From NCBI RefSeq assembly GCF_003172955.1, contig NZ_QGKR01000195.1:1-64000 (forward strand): a stretch of DNA of 64,000 bases, given 5' to 3'. The first letter of the stretch is position 1, and every line of letters begins with the position of its first letter. This document shows positions 29,025-38,163 of this stretch, one piece after another. The translations under genes were made by a program, and so were the position numbers. The notes beneath the pieces were generated by a model, which searched no databases, had not been told where the DNA came from, and was given only the letters and a program-made list of their open reading frames with translations. Source of the DNA: Micromonospora acroterricola. GTDB taxonomy: Bacteria > Actinomycetota > Actinomycetes > Mycobacteriales > Micromonosporaceae.

Positions 29025-30485
29025 ATGGGAACCATGACCACTCCGGCCCGAGGACCACGGCCAGAGGTGGGGCACTGGGGCATGCCGACGTCCCGCCACG
29101 AGCGGACCGCCACACACCTGGCGACCGCGGCCCTGGCCCTCGTCGCGGTGAAGCCGCTGCTCGACATCGGGGAGAAGGACGCCGGTGGCGGGATCGACCT
29201 GGGCGTCGTGCTCACCGCCATCGGGGCCGCGCTGATGATCGCCGCATTCGGACTGGTCGCCCTCGGTGCTCGCCGGATGCCGCCCCGGCCACTGCTTCTG
29301 ATGGCGGGTGGGCTGGCCTTGCTGCTGGTCATGTCGGCGGTCAGCTACCTGCTCGTCGGTGCCCGTGATGACCTGCTGGACCTTTTCAACGTCCGGCGCT
29401 ACCCGATCTACGGCGCGCACGTGGAACCCACCCAGGCCATTCCCGCCGAGGCCCTGCGCCTGATCGTCGGCTTCGCCCCGATCGCGCTCCTCGGCCTGAT
29501 GCTGATGCGCCGGTCCTTCATCTCCTCACGGCGGATCGCCCTGGTGGCCGGGGTGGTGCTGCTGGGCGCGGTAGTCCACTGTGTGCTGGCCTGGCTTCAG
29601 GTCGCCGGCGTCATTCCGTACTCGTTCTACTTCGAGTTGGCCAACTGGCAGAAGATCGGGCGTGCCTCGGGGGGCTATTACCACCCGATGTCGCTCGGCC
29701 GCCTGCTCATCTTCTCCGTGTTCCTGATCTACGTGCTGAAAGACCGACTGTGGGTTCCCGCCGCCGTGCGGTACGCGTTGGTCGGTCTGTTCGTGGCCAC
29801 CGGAGCCGTGTCACTGCACCGCTTCACGATCGTCTGCCTGGTCGTCATCGTGGCGGCGTTCGAGGCGCGGAGGGTACGTGACCTGATCGCGTCCCGCCGA
29901 GCCGGTGGCCGAGTGGACCGCCGATCGGCGCTGCTGGGGGGCGGCGCCGTCGCCGCCGTCGCCGCCGTCGTCGGTGGGCTCTGGGGCGGGGCCATCTGGG
30001 AACGCGTGCGGGTCGCCCTCACCGAGGTTGGGTCGCTCGACGTCCGCTCCGACACCTTCATGCACGGCCGAGGCGCGATCTGGAACGACGTGGCGGACAT
30101 CCTCGGCCGGTCATCGTTGGACGTCTGGCTGTTCGGCTTCGGATACGAGCCCTGGGACATGCACAACGACTGGCTCCGGGTGATGGTCATCTGGGGGCTG
30201 GTCGGTGTTGTCCTGACCGGTGCGATTCTCGTCGGTCTGTACCGTGTCGTCCGTGCGTCGGTCGGTCGGTCAGGTCGACTGGCGCTGGTGGTGCTCTTTG
30301 CCACGCTCGTCATCTTCGGGCTCACCCAGAAGCCCCTGGCGTACCCGTACTTTCTCTGGCTCTTCTTCCTCGGTGCGATGGCGGTGCTCGCCGTCGACGC
30401 GGACGCCGACGACGGCGACCGGCCGGAGCGGGCCGTGGCGCGACCCGAGGGCGAGTCGGTGGCGGGGGACGGGACGATCCGGTGA
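29025..30485 (+). CDS. Wzy-like polysaccharide polymerase / O-antigen ligase family
   Basis: 486 residues with about 11 membrane helices and a large extracytoplasmic loop (about 320-385) ending in HNDWLRVMVIWGLVG, the HNxxL hallmark of Wzy/WaaL enzymes. It would join lipid-linked repeat units outside the membrane. The first ~25 residues are hydrophilic. A second ATG three codons in is possible. It overlaps the next gene by four bases (GTGA), starting a tightly coupled operon. Confidence 0.85.
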   Translation: MGTMTTPARGPRPEVGHWGMPTSRHERTATHLATAALALVAVKPLLDIGEKDAGGGIDLGVVLTAIGAALMIAAFGLVALGARRMPPRPLLLMAGGLALLLVMSAVSYLLVGARDDLLDLFNVRRYPIYGAHVEPTQAIPAEALRLIVGFAPIALLGLMLMRRSFISSRRIALVAGVVLLGAVVHCVLAWLQVAGVIPYSFYFELANWQKIGRASGGYYHPMSLGRLLIFSVFLIYVLKDRLWVPAAVRYALVGLFVATGAVSLHRFTIVCLVVIVAAFEARRVRDLIASRRAGGRVDRRSALLGGGAVAAVAAVVGGLWGGAIWERVRVALTEVGSLDVRSDTFMHGRGAIWNDVADILGRSSLDVWLFGFGYEPWDMHNDWLRVMVIWGLVGVVLTGAILVGLYRVVRASVGRSGRLALVVLFATLVIFGLTQKPLAYPYFLWLFFLGAMAVLAVDADADDGDRPERAVARPEGESVAGDGTIR

Positions 30486-31381
30486 ATCCCTCCCTCCCTG
30501 TTCCCGTCCGCGGGGAGCACCCCCGCCCGCCGCGCCAGGGCGGCCAGGTCGTGGAGCCCACAGACCGGGCCGTGACGGACGCCGTCACCACGCCGGTCGT
30601 CCGGCCGACCTTCTCGGTTTGCATCGTGGTCCGTGACCGGGCCACTCTGCTCGTCAACGCGGTGTGCAGCGTGTTGGGCAACACCTTCCAGGACTTCGAG
30701 CTCGTCATCGTCGACGACGGCTCGCAGGTTCCGGTGAGCCAGGTGATCGAGGAGGCTGGGCTCGCGTCGGATCGCCGGGTCAGGGTGGTGAGCCAGCCAC
30801 CCACCGGCATCGCGGAGGCCCGCAACCTCGGGCTGCGGGTGGCGGTCGGCCGCTACGTCACGGTGCTCGACTCGGACGACGAGCTCACCCCCGATGCCTT
30901 GTCCCGACTGCACCACCTGCTCACCACCGCCGGGCGGAGCTGGGTGTACGCCGACTACACCGAGATCACCCGAGGTGGGGCCCGTCTCATCCGGCTTCCC
31001 GAGTACGCCTCGGCCGGCCGGATGCTGCTGGGCGTACTGACCCGCCCTCGCCTGCCGTTCAAGCACTCCGGCACGACGATCGACCGGCGGGTGCTGGACA
31101 CCATCGGCGGGTACGACGAGAGCTTCCGGCTCTTCGAGGACGTCGAGTTGATGCTGCGGGCGCTTCGGTCCGGCGTGCACCCCTGTCACCTCGACCACCC
31201 GATCGTGCGGTTCCAGCGCCACGACGACAACGTCACCCGGGGTCGGCTCGGTGGACTGGTCTTCTGGTTCCGGCTGATCGACATGTACCGGCCGTCCCGG
31301 TTCCCCGGGGTGGGTCTCAGTATCAAGGCGCTACGAGCGCTGAGTGAGACGGGCAAGTGGCTTGTCACCCGCATCCGTTGA
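30482..31381 (+). CDS. Family 2 glycosyltransferase
   Basis: 299 residues. After a 40-residue Pro/Arg-rich tail comes a canonical GT2 domain: FSVCIVVRDRATLLVNAVCS, FELVIVDDGS, GIAEARNLGLRVAVGRYVTVLDSDDE (DXD metal site) and ED in FRLFEDVELMLRAL (catalytic-base region). No clear membrane helix. GTG overlaps the wzy stop. It adds a sugar to the undecaprenyl-linked unit; donor and acceptor are unknown. Confidence 0.88.
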   Translation: MNPSLPVPVRGEHPRPPRQGGQVVEPTDRAVTDAVTTPVVRPTFSVCIVVRDRATLLVNAVCSVLGNTFQDFELVIVDDGSQVPVSQVIEEAGLASDRRVRVVSQPPTGIAEARNLGLRVAVGRYVTVLDSDDELTPDALSRLHHLLTTAGRSWVYADYTEITRGGARLIRLPEYASAGRMLLGVLTRPRLPFKHSGTTIDRRVLDTIGGYDESFRLFEDVELMLRALRSGVHPCHLDHPIVRFQRHDDNVTRGRLGGLVFWFRLIDMYRPSRFPGVGLSIKALRALSETGKWLVTRIR

Positions 31382-32756
31382 CCTCGACCCCACCTCCCCG
31401 GCGCCCCCGGCATCCCCGCCGAGGCGGGTGATCCGGGTCCTGATCCACCTGAGCATGCTGGGCCTGAGCCAGGTGGGCGTCACCGTTGCCGCCTTCGCCA
31501 CGCAGATCCTGCTGGCCCGCAGTCTGCCCCAGGCCGCGTTCGGGACGTTCACCGCGGCACTCGCGCTGGTGTCGTTGACCGCGCCGCTGGCGGTCTTCGG
31601 CGTCTCCGAGCTGTGGTTGCAGCGGTTCGGGCAGGAGGGAGAGCGAGCCTACCGCTGGGTGGGTCCCTCGCTGCGGTTGGTGGTGACCGCGTGTGCCCTG
31701 CTCGTCGTCGGCACGCTGGCGTGGAGTCTCGCCGAGTGGCCGGACGCCACCGGGGCCGGGGTGCGCGCGCTGCTGGCCAGCGTCATCGTCGCGCAGGCCG
31801 CTCTGGCGCTTGTCGCGTCGGTGCAGCAACTGCGCGGCGCGTACGCCGGGCTGTCCGCACTCCAGGTCGCGCCGCACCTGGGCCGGGTGCTGGTGGTGCT
31901 GGCCGTCTGGGCGTTCGGGTTCTCGGTGGTGACCGCAGCCGCCGGTTACGCCGTGGTGGCCCTGCTGACGGTGCTGGCCTGCGTGGTCGTCATGCGGCCC
32001 TTCGTCCGGGGTGTCATGTCGCTGGAAGGGCACCGCCCTGCGGCACTCGCGTCGCCGCCCGCGCCCGTGGTGCCGGTCACCCGGGTCGCCCGGGCCGCCA
32101 CCCCGTTCGTGCTGGGCAACGTCTTCTATCTGCTCGGCATCTATCTGGGCGTCGTGGTGGTGGCCGAGGTGCGGGGCCCGGCGGCGGCGGCCGTGCTGTC
32201 CGTGCCCATGTCCGTGCTGACCGCCGTCTACCTGGTTCCTCGGGTCGTCTTCCAGCAGTACTTCCTGGCCAAGCTGCACCGTTGGTCGCGCACCGACAAA
32301 GACGCGATCCTGATGGCGTACCGCTACGGCGGCACCGGAATGGTCGCGCTGGGTGCGGTCATCGCGGTGGTGGTTGCGCTCGGCGGGCTACCGGCGTTGC
32401 CGCTCCTGCTCGGCGAACAGTACCGGGAGTCGGCGGCCGTCCTGGCCGTGCTCGCGTTGGCCATTCCGTTCCGATTCGGCGGCGCCGCCGTGGCGTCGCT
32501 GCTCACCAGCGGTGGTCTGCTCCGGCGGAAGGTGGCCTACCAGGGGGTGGGAGCCCTGGTGTTCCTCGTGGCCCTGGCGGTGGCCACGCCGCTCTGGGGC
32601 ATCATGGGTGCGGCCGCGGCCACCGTCGTGGCCGAGATCGTGCTCTGTGTCCTGTTCTGGATCGCGGTACGTCGGCGGGTGGTGGGTGACGCTGATCTGC
32701 CGCCGTGGCACGATCTGCGCCGGCGCCTGACAAGGGAGAGTCCTCGTGCGTCCTGA
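31344..32756 (+). CDS. Wzx-like polysaccharide flippase (MOP superfamily)
   Basis: About 470 residues and 12-14 hydrophobic helices, starting LSMLGLSQVGVTVAAFATQILLAR, typical of oligosaccharide flippases. Carries lipid-linked repeat units to the outer face for the Wzy enzyme. The start is uncertain: GTG 31344 overlaps the GT2 gene by 38 bases; TTG 31362 or GTG 31428 would reduce or remove the overlap and leave the first helix intact. It overlaps the pyruvyl transferase by 11 bases. Confidence 0.85.
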   Translation: MRRASGLSPASVDLDPTSPAPPASPPRRVIRVLIHLSMLGLSQVGVTVAAFATQILLARSLPQAAFGTFTAALALVSLTAPLAVFGVSELWLQRFGQEGERAYRWVGPSLRLVVTACALLVVGTLAWSLAEWPDATGAGVRALLASVIVAQAALALVASVQQLRGAYAGLSALQVAPHLGRVLVVLAVWAFGFSVVTAAAGYAVVALLTVLACVVVMRPFVRGVMSLEGHRPAALASPPAPVVPVTRVARAATPFVLGNVFYLLGIYLGVVVVAEVRGPAAAAVLSVPMSVLTAVYLVPRVVFQQYFLAKLHRWSRTDKDAILMAYRYGGTGMVALGAVIAVVVALGGLPALPLLLGEQYRESAAVLAVLALAIPFRFGGAAVASLLTSGGLLRRKVAYQGVGALVFLVALAVATPLWGIMGAAAATVVAEIVLCVLFWIAVRRRVVGDADLPPWHDLRRRLTRESPRAS

Positions 32757-33924
32757 ACCAGGTCCGGCCGCCCGGCGTCCCCTCGTCGTCGGGTACTACG
32801 GCATGGAGAACGTCGGGGACAACGCCTTCTGCGTCGTCCTGGACTGGGCTACCCGCGCCTACTGGGGCGCGGTGCAACCTGTCTTCGCGGCGCCGCCGAT
32901 GGTCGACCTGCCCAGGGAGACCACCGGCATGAGCGCCCGGTGGCACGGCGCCGGCGGGACCACCGGCCGGGCAGGCTCGCTGCTGAGCAAGGCGGCCCTG
33001 CTGAGCCGCTCCTCGATGCTGGTCTTCGGTGGCGGCTCGGTGTTCAGGGACATGGGCCCGTTGAGCGAGAAGAAGTTGTTCGCCCTGTTCAGCCGGTTCT
33101 CCGGGCACCCGATGGCCGCCGTCGGTGTCTCGGTCGGTCCGTTTCTGTCGGCCGCTGCGGAACGCCGCCTGCTCGAGGTGCTGAGGCGGATCGACGTCAT
33201 CGGGGTCCGCGACGCCGCCTCGGCCGAGGTCCTCCGCCGCAGCGGCTACCCCGGTCTCCTCATCTCCGCGGGCGACCTCGCCGGTCTGCTGCCCGAGGCG
33301 CTCGGCGAGCCGGTCCCGCCGCGCCGGCCCCGACCAGCGCCGGGTGTCCGGGCGCGCCTCGGGGTGACCCTGCTCGGCGTGGACTACGAAGCCGCCGCGC
33401 CGGAGGTGCGGCGGCGGGAGGACGCCCTGGTGGAGGGCGTCCGGGCGCTGGTGCTCAAGGAGCCGGTGGACGTCACCGTCTTCGTCTTCAACACCCATCC
33501 GGAACACGGCGACGAGCAGGTCAGCGAGCGGCTCCGCGCGGCGGTGTCCGACCACTGCGACGTCCGGGTGGTGACGGCACGCGACGGTGTGCGGGCCTGT
33601 TGGGACGAGATGAAGCGGTGTGACCTCGGGCTCCACATGCGGCTGCACGGAGCGATCTTCGCCTACCTGGCCGGTGTGCCCTTCGCGTTGGTGCCGTACC
33701 AGAAGAAGTGCGACGACTTCCTGGACGAGATCGAGCAGCCGCCGTCGCTGCGCCTCGGCCGTGTCCCCGAGGATCCGGCGGAGGTGACGCGGGTGTTGGC
33801 CGGCATGCTCACCGGCGACCAGGTGCCCGGTCTACCGCGCGAGGATTTCGCCGAGCGAGCACGCTGGAACTTCACGCGGGCGCCGTGGGCGCTGAGCGCC
33901 GCACCGGGTCCAACTCCGGGGTGA
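32746..33924 (+). CDS. Polysaccharide pyruvyl transferase family protein
   Basis: 392 residues. Family fold (CsaB/WcaK): VVGYYGMENVGDNAF at the N-terminus, FGGGSVFRDMGP, GVSVGPFLS, IGVRDAASAEVLRR and, near the C-terminus, GLHMRLHGAIFAYLAGVPF with the conserved HxRLH active-site segment. It adds a ketal pyruvate from PEP to a sugar, giving a negatively charged polymer; related wall pyruvate groups anchor SLH proteins in Firmicutes. GTG 32746 with GGGAGAG upstream. It overlaps both neighbours. Confidence 0.87.
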   Translation: MRPEPGPAARRPLVVGYYGMENVGDNAFCVVLDWATRAYWGAVQPVFAAPPMVDLPRETTGMSARWHGAGGTTGRAGSLLSKAALLSRSSMLVFGGGSVFRDMGPLSEKKLFALFSRFSGHPMAAVGVSVGPFLSAAAERRLLEVLRRIDVIGVRDAASAEVLRRSGYPGLLISAGDLAGLLPEALGEPVPPRRPRPAPGVRARLGVTLLGVDYEAAAPEVRRREDALVEGVRALVLKEPVDVTVFVFNTHPEHGDEQVSERLRAAVSDHCDVRVVTARDGVRACWDEMKRCDLGLHMRLHGAIFAYLAGVPFALVPYQKKCDDFLDEIEQPPSLRLGRVPEDPAEVTRVLAGMLTGDQVPGLPREDFAERARWNFTRAPWALSAAPGPTPG

Positions 33925-35159
33925 CCGACCGGTTGTTCACCAAGGAGCGGAAGCCGACAACGCCGGCGCTGGCCGTGAGTCAGCCGTCGGGGATGGTGCT
34001 GGCGCGCGCCAGGGCCGCACGGTCGCATCGGGTGCCGGTGCTGCCCGTGGCGCTCGCGCTGGTGGTCGCCGCGCTACTGGTGACCGGCTTGGCGGTGGCG
34101 TACGGACACGAGCGGACGCCGCCCGCGGTCTCGGCCGTCACGGCGACGCCGACCGTCCAGGTGCCCCCGGCACCCCAGCGCCCGGCTCTGCGGGACCTCA
34201 TGCCGTCGGGGGTCCGGATCGGTTCGGCCGCGGACGGCCGTTGGTTGAGCCTCGACCCGGAGTACGCCGAGTTGCTCGGCTCCGAGTTCGGCGCCGTCAC
34301 GGCCGAGAACGCCATGAAGTGGGGCAACCTCGAACCGTCGCCGGACGTGTACGCGTGGACCGGAGCCGACCAACTGCTCACGTTCGCCGAACAGCACGAC
34401 CAGGCGGTGTACGGCCACACCCTGCTCGGGCAGAACGACGTGCCGAAGTGGGTGGACCCGGCGTGGCCGGCGGCCCGACTCCGGACGGTGCTCCGTGACC
34501 ACGTCACCACCGTGGTTTCCCGCTACCGCGGCCGGGTCTGGGCCTGGGACGTGGTCAACGAGGCGCTGGACGAGGACGGTTCGCTGCGCGACACGCTGTG
34601 GCTGCGCAAGCTCGGTCCCGGTTACGTGGCCGACGTGTTCCGGTGGGCGCACGCGGCCGATCCCGGCGCGCGGTTGTTCATCAACGACTACGGCGTCGAG
34701 GGCCGGACCCGCAAGGCCGACGGCCTCCTGGCCATGGTCCGCGATCTACGCCGCGCGGGTGTACCCGTGGACGGGGTGGGCTTCCAGAGCCACCTCCAGT
34801 GGGACGACCGGCCGCGTGACCTGGTCGGTAACCTACGCCGCTTCGCGCAGTTGGGCGTCTCGGTGGCGATCACCGAACTCGACGTACGCGTCGAGTTGCC
34901 GGAAACCCCCGCGAAGCTGGACCGTCAGGCCGCGCTCTACCGGCAGGTGCTCAAGGCCTGCCTCGCCGTGACCGAGTGCGTCTCGTTCACCGTCTGGGGT
35001 TTCACCGACGCCCGCAGTTGGATCCCCGGTTATCACGAGGGATACGGCGCGGCCTGCCTCTTCGACGCGGCGTTGGTCCCCAAGCCCGCCTACGCCGCCC
35101 TTATCGACGAACTGCGGCGGCTCCCACCCCGCAGTGGAGGCGTTTCCAGTCCTGGCTGA
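33921..35159 (+). CDS. Membrane-anchored GH10 glycoside hydrolase inside the polysaccharide operon
   Basis: 412 residues. Uncleaved signal-anchor helix at 41-61 after a basic N-terminus, Pro-rich linker to about 88, then a GH10 barrel: TAENAMKWGNLEP, WDVVNEALDEDG (acid/base E214), FINDYGVEG, GVGFQSHL and ITELDVRV (nucleophile E319). The usual GHTLVWHSQ substrate strip is GHTLLGQND here, so specificity probably differs from ordinary xylanases. GTG overlaps the pyruvyl transferase stop (GTGA); the gene is therefore co-expressed with polymer synthesis and may trim or release that polymer. Confidence 0.9.
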   Translation: MTDRLFTKERKPTTPALAVSQPSGMVLARARAARSHRVPVLPVALALVVAALLVTGLAVAYGHERTPPAVSAVTATPTVQVPPAPQRPALRDLMPSGVRIGSAADGRWLSLDPEYAELLGSEFGAVTAENAMKWGNLEPSPDVYAWTGADQLLTFAEQHDQAVYGHTLLGQNDVPKWVDPAWPAARLRTVLRDHVTTVVSRYRGRVWAWDVVNEALDEDGSLRDTLWLRKLGPGYVADVFRWAHAADPGARLFINDYGVEGRTRKADGLLAMVRDLRRAGVPVDGVGFQSHLQWDDRPRDLVGNLRRFAQLGVSVAITELDVRVELPETPAKLDRQAALYRQVLKACLAVTECVSFTVWGFTDARSWIPGYHEGYGAACLFDAALVPKPAYAALIDELRRLPPRSGGVSSPG

Positions 35160-35242
35160 GCACCGCCGGCAGGGGGGCCGTGGAGGGCCGCCGTGTCACC
35201 CGTCCGCACCGTTGGCGACATGTATCGGTGGAAAGGAAGACC

Positions 35243-36796
35243 GTGTCCGCGCACACGCAGTTCCTCACGGCTGTCACGCCACAACAGACACCGAGGTTCG
35301 ACCCCGACCTGGGGGTGATCACGCCCCCCTCCAACGGCATGGCCCGGTCGGTGTTCGCGCGTCCGGTCGCACCACGGCCCAACTGGCGCCGCCACTACGT
35401 GGCCTGGCTGGTCCTCCTCGACGCGCTTGTGGCCCTGGCCGCCAGCCGGACGGTCGTCGCCCTGCTGGACGAGGCCGACGCCGGCTTCTGGGACCAGCGG
35501 GTGCTCGGCAACGTCAGCTCCTTCACCCTCGTGGCGAACATCGGCGTCCCCCTGGGGTGGCTGCTCCTGCTCGTCGCCGCCGGGGCGTATGACCAGCGTG
35601 CGCTCGGGCTGGGCACCGAGGAGCTCAAGCGGGTGGCCCGGGCCAACCTCGCGATGGCCGCCACGGTCTCGTTCCTGGCGCTCGGTTTCAAGAAGGACCT
35701 GTCCCGGGCGACGGTCGCCGCCATCATCATCTGCCTGCTGATCTACACCCTGGTGGCCCGGTTCGCCGCTCGGGTGGTGCTGCGTCGGGTCCGCCGCACC
35801 GGGCGGGCGTCGCAGAAGGTGCTGCTGGTCGGCAGGCTCTCCGACGCGCTCGCGCTGCACGAGGTGGTGACCCGCAACTACGGCGCCGGGTTGCACCCGG
35901 TCGCCATCCACCTGCCACACCATCCGCGGCCGGGGGAGCGGGTGAACGCCCCGGTGCCGGTCTACGTGGGCTGGGACCTGGTGCCGCTGGTCCAGCAGCT
36001 CGGCGCGGACACCATCGCCGTCTGCGGCCCCGCCAGCCTGGAGTCGTACGAGCTGCGCAAGCTGGCCTGGCAGTTGGAGGGCACCGGTCTGAACCTGGTG
36101 GTGGTCCCCCAGGTCACCGACGTCACCGGCCCACGCATCCACGTCCGGCCGATCGAGGGCCTTCCCCTGCTCAACGTGGACGAGCCGACCATCTCCGGCC
36201 TGTCGCTGCTGGCCAAGACCGTGCTCGACCGGGTCACCGCACTGCTCGGGCTGGTGCTGCTGAGCCCGGTGCTGCTCGGAATCGCGGCGGCCATCAAGGC
36301 CAGCGGCCCGGGGCCGGTGATGTTCCGGCAGACCCGGATCGGCCATGAGGGCCGGGCGTTCAAGGTCTGGAAGTTCCGGACCATGTACATCGACGCCGAG
36401 GAGCGACTGGCGGCCCTGCGGGACCGGAACGAGAGCGACGGACTGCTCTTCAAGATCAAGGATGATCCGCGGGTCACCCCGATCGGCCGGCACCTGCGGG
36501 CGCTCTCCCTGGACGAGCTGCCCCAGCTGATCAACGTGCTGCGCGGGCAGATGTCGCTCGTCGGCCCGCGCCCGCTGCCCACCGAGGACGACGACTACCG
36601 CGGTGACGTCCGCCGGCGGCTGCTGGTGCGGCCGGGCATCACCGGCCTCTGGCAGATTTCCGGCCGCTCCGACCTCACGTGGGACGACGCGGTCCGGCTG
36701 GACCTGCACTACGTGGACAACTGGTCGCTGGTGTACGACCTCGCCATCCTGTGGAAGACGGTCAGCGTCGTGCTGGCCCGGCGGGGCGCGTACTGA
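35243..36796 (+). CDS. Undecaprenyl-phosphate sugar phosphotransferase (WbaP/WcaJ type)
   Basis: 517 residues. N-terminal four or five membrane helices, a Rossmann-like cytoplasmic domain (KVLLVGRLSDALALHEVV) and the C-terminal bacterial sugar transferase domain: membrane hairpin, MFRQTRIGHEGRAF, KVWKFRTMYIDAEERL, SLDELPQLINVLRGQMSLVGPRP and PGITGLWQISGRSDLTWDD. It starts repeat-unit synthesis by moving a sugar-phosphate from UDP-sugar to undecaprenyl phosphate. GTG 35243 is chosen because AAGGAAG precedes it. Last plus-strand gene of the cluster, 83 bases after GH10. Confidence 0.93.
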   Translation: MSAHTQFLTAVTPQQTPRFDPDLGVITPPSNGMARSVFARPVAPRPNWRRHYVAWLVLLDALVALAASRTVVALLDEADAGFWDQRVLGNVSSFTLVANIGVPLGWLLLLVAAGAYDQRALGLGTEELKRVARANLAMAATVSFLALGFKKDLSRATVAAIIICLLIYTLVARFAARVVLRRVRRTGRASQKVLLVGRLSDALALHEVVTRNYGAGLHPVAIHLPHHPRPGERVNAPVPVYVGWDLVPLVQQLGADTIAVCGPASLESYELRKLAWQLEGTGLNLVVVPQVTDVTGPRIHVRPIEGLPLLNVDEPTISGLSLLAKTVLDRVTALLGLVLLSPVLLGIAAAIKASGPGPVMFRQTRIGHEGRAFKVWKFRTMYIDAEERLAALRDRNESDGLLFKIKDDPRVTPIGRHLRALSLDELPQLINVLRGQMSLVGPRPLPTEDDDYRGDVRRRLLVRPGITGLWQISGRSDLTWDDAVRLDLHYVDNWSLVYDLAILWKTVSVVLARRGAY

Positions 36797-36816
36797 TCCC
36801 GACACCCTGCAACGCC

Positions 36817-36848
36817 GACGGGCGGTGGCCTTGTGGCCACCGCCCGTC
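36817..36848. terminator. Shared terminator between the sugar transferase and the LCP gene
   Basis: Perfect 14-bp stem GACGGGCGGTGGCC (36817-36830) with its complement at 36835-36848 and TTGT loop, between convergent genes. Confidence 0.78.
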
Positions 36849-36939
36849 CCTGTTCGTGGTGCCGCCTTCCGCGGCGGTCCCCGGTCCCTGGTCGCCCGCC
36901 AAGGCGGACCGGGGACAGCGCCCTGGCGGGCAGGGGGAC

Positions 36940-38025
36940 CTACTGCTCCTTCGCGCCGGCGAGGATGTCCGGGACCGCGTCCCGACGCACCGCGTCGTAG
37001 AACGACTTGACCCGGTTCGTGTCGGCCAGGACGACACTCTCCGAACCGATCCGGCCGGTGCCCTTGGTGGGGCTGGTGACGAAGGTCAGGTTGCTGCCGC
37101 GGACGCCGCGCATCTGATTGGCCGTCTCCAGCAGGGACAGCTCCTTGTCGACCGAGACCGAGTTCGAGGTGGCCTTGAGGAACGAGTTCAGCTTGCCGGG
37201 ATTGGTGAGGAGGCCGCCGGAGGAGGCCTTGTCGATGATCGCCTTGATCACCTGCTGCTGGTGCCGGATCCGGGCGAAGTCACCGTCCGCGAACTGCTTG
37301 CGCTGGCGTGAGTAGTCGAGCGCCGCCTCGCCGTCCATCCGCTGCATTCCCTTGCTGAAGGTGCGGAACGGCGCGTGGATCGAGGTGAACTGCTTCTCCG
37401 AGTTGACGTCGATGCCGCCCAGCGCGTCGATGATCTCCTTGAACCCGGCGAAGTCGATCAGCGCGACGTGGTCCACCCGGACCTTGGTGAACGACTCCAC
37501 GGTCTGCACCATCAGCGGGACCCCACCCCAGGCGTATGCGGCATTGATCTTGGCGTCCCGGCCGCCGTTGTTGCCGTCCGCGGATCGGGGCACCGACACC
37601 CAGGTGTCCCGGGGAATCGAGATCAACTGGGCGCTGGACCGGTCCTTCGGCAGGTGGGCGAGGATGATCGTGTCGGTCCGCGAGCCGGAGGTCTTCTCCG
37701 GGTCACGCGAGTCGCTGCCCAGGATCATGATGTTCATCGCGCCCTCGACCGCCGCCTGCGGGCGACCCTCCTCCGGCACGCCCTGGAACGCGTCCACGCG
37801 CTCGATGTCCCCCTCGACGGAGCGCAGGTAGAGGCCACCGGCGATCACCGCTCCGCCACCCACCAGCGTCACCACCAGCAGGCTGATCAGGAGGATCCTC
37901 CGCCAACGGCGTCGTCGGGGTGGCGGCGGGCCGACCGGCTCGCCGTCGTCCACCCGCTGTGGCTGGCCGGCGGTCCCGGTCGAGTAGTACGCGCCGGGTT
38001 GCGCGGTCTCATTGTCACGTGGCAT
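36940..38025 (-). CDS. LytR-CpsA-Psr (LCP) wall-polymer ligase
   Basis: 361 residues: cytoplasmic Pro/Arg tail, membrane helix about 42-64, extracellular LCP domain with NIMILGSDSRD, SRTDTIILAHL, LISIPRDTWV, INAAYAWGG, and the basic YSRQRKQFADGDFARIRHQQQ cluster that grips the polyprenyl pyrophosphate. LCP enzymes move polymers from lipid carriers to peptidoglycan or arabinogalactan. Being convergent with the cluster suggests that this polymer is its substrate. TAGCAT lies six bases before ATG, a leaderless layout. Confidence 0.93.
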   Translation of the reverse strand: MPRDNETAQPGAYYSTGTAGQPQRVDDGEPVGPPPPRRRRWRRILLISLLVVTLVGGGAVIAGGLYLRSVEGDIERVDAFQGVPEEGRPQAAVEGAMNIMILGSDSRDPEKTSGSRTDTIILAHLPKDRSSAQLISIPRDTWVSVPRSADGNNGGRDAKINAAYAWGGVPLMVQTVESFTKVRVDHVALIDFAGFKEIIDALGGIDVNSEKQFTSIHAPFRTFSKGMQRMDGEAALDYSRQRKQFADGDFARIRHQQQVIKAIIDKASSGGLLTNPGKLNSFLKATSNSVSVDKELSLLETANQMRGVRGSNLTFVTSPTKGTGRIGSESVVLADTNRVKSFYDAVRRDAVPDILAGAKEQ

Positions 38026-38163
38026 GGCGCGATGCTACTGACTTGGCTCTCGGCCCGAGTACCCTCGTCCGGCTGGCACCGTCCGCCGTCGGGTTGGTCT
38101 GTCGACCGAACTCGATGGCAACTTCCTCTGCCGCAGGGCGCGTCGGCCTGATAAGAAGCTCCG

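Noticed and set aside
33708..33920. Longer N-terminus for the GH10 protein
   Set aside because: The extension lies fully inside the pyruvyl transferase gene; GTG 33921 overlaps its stop, as usual in this operon.
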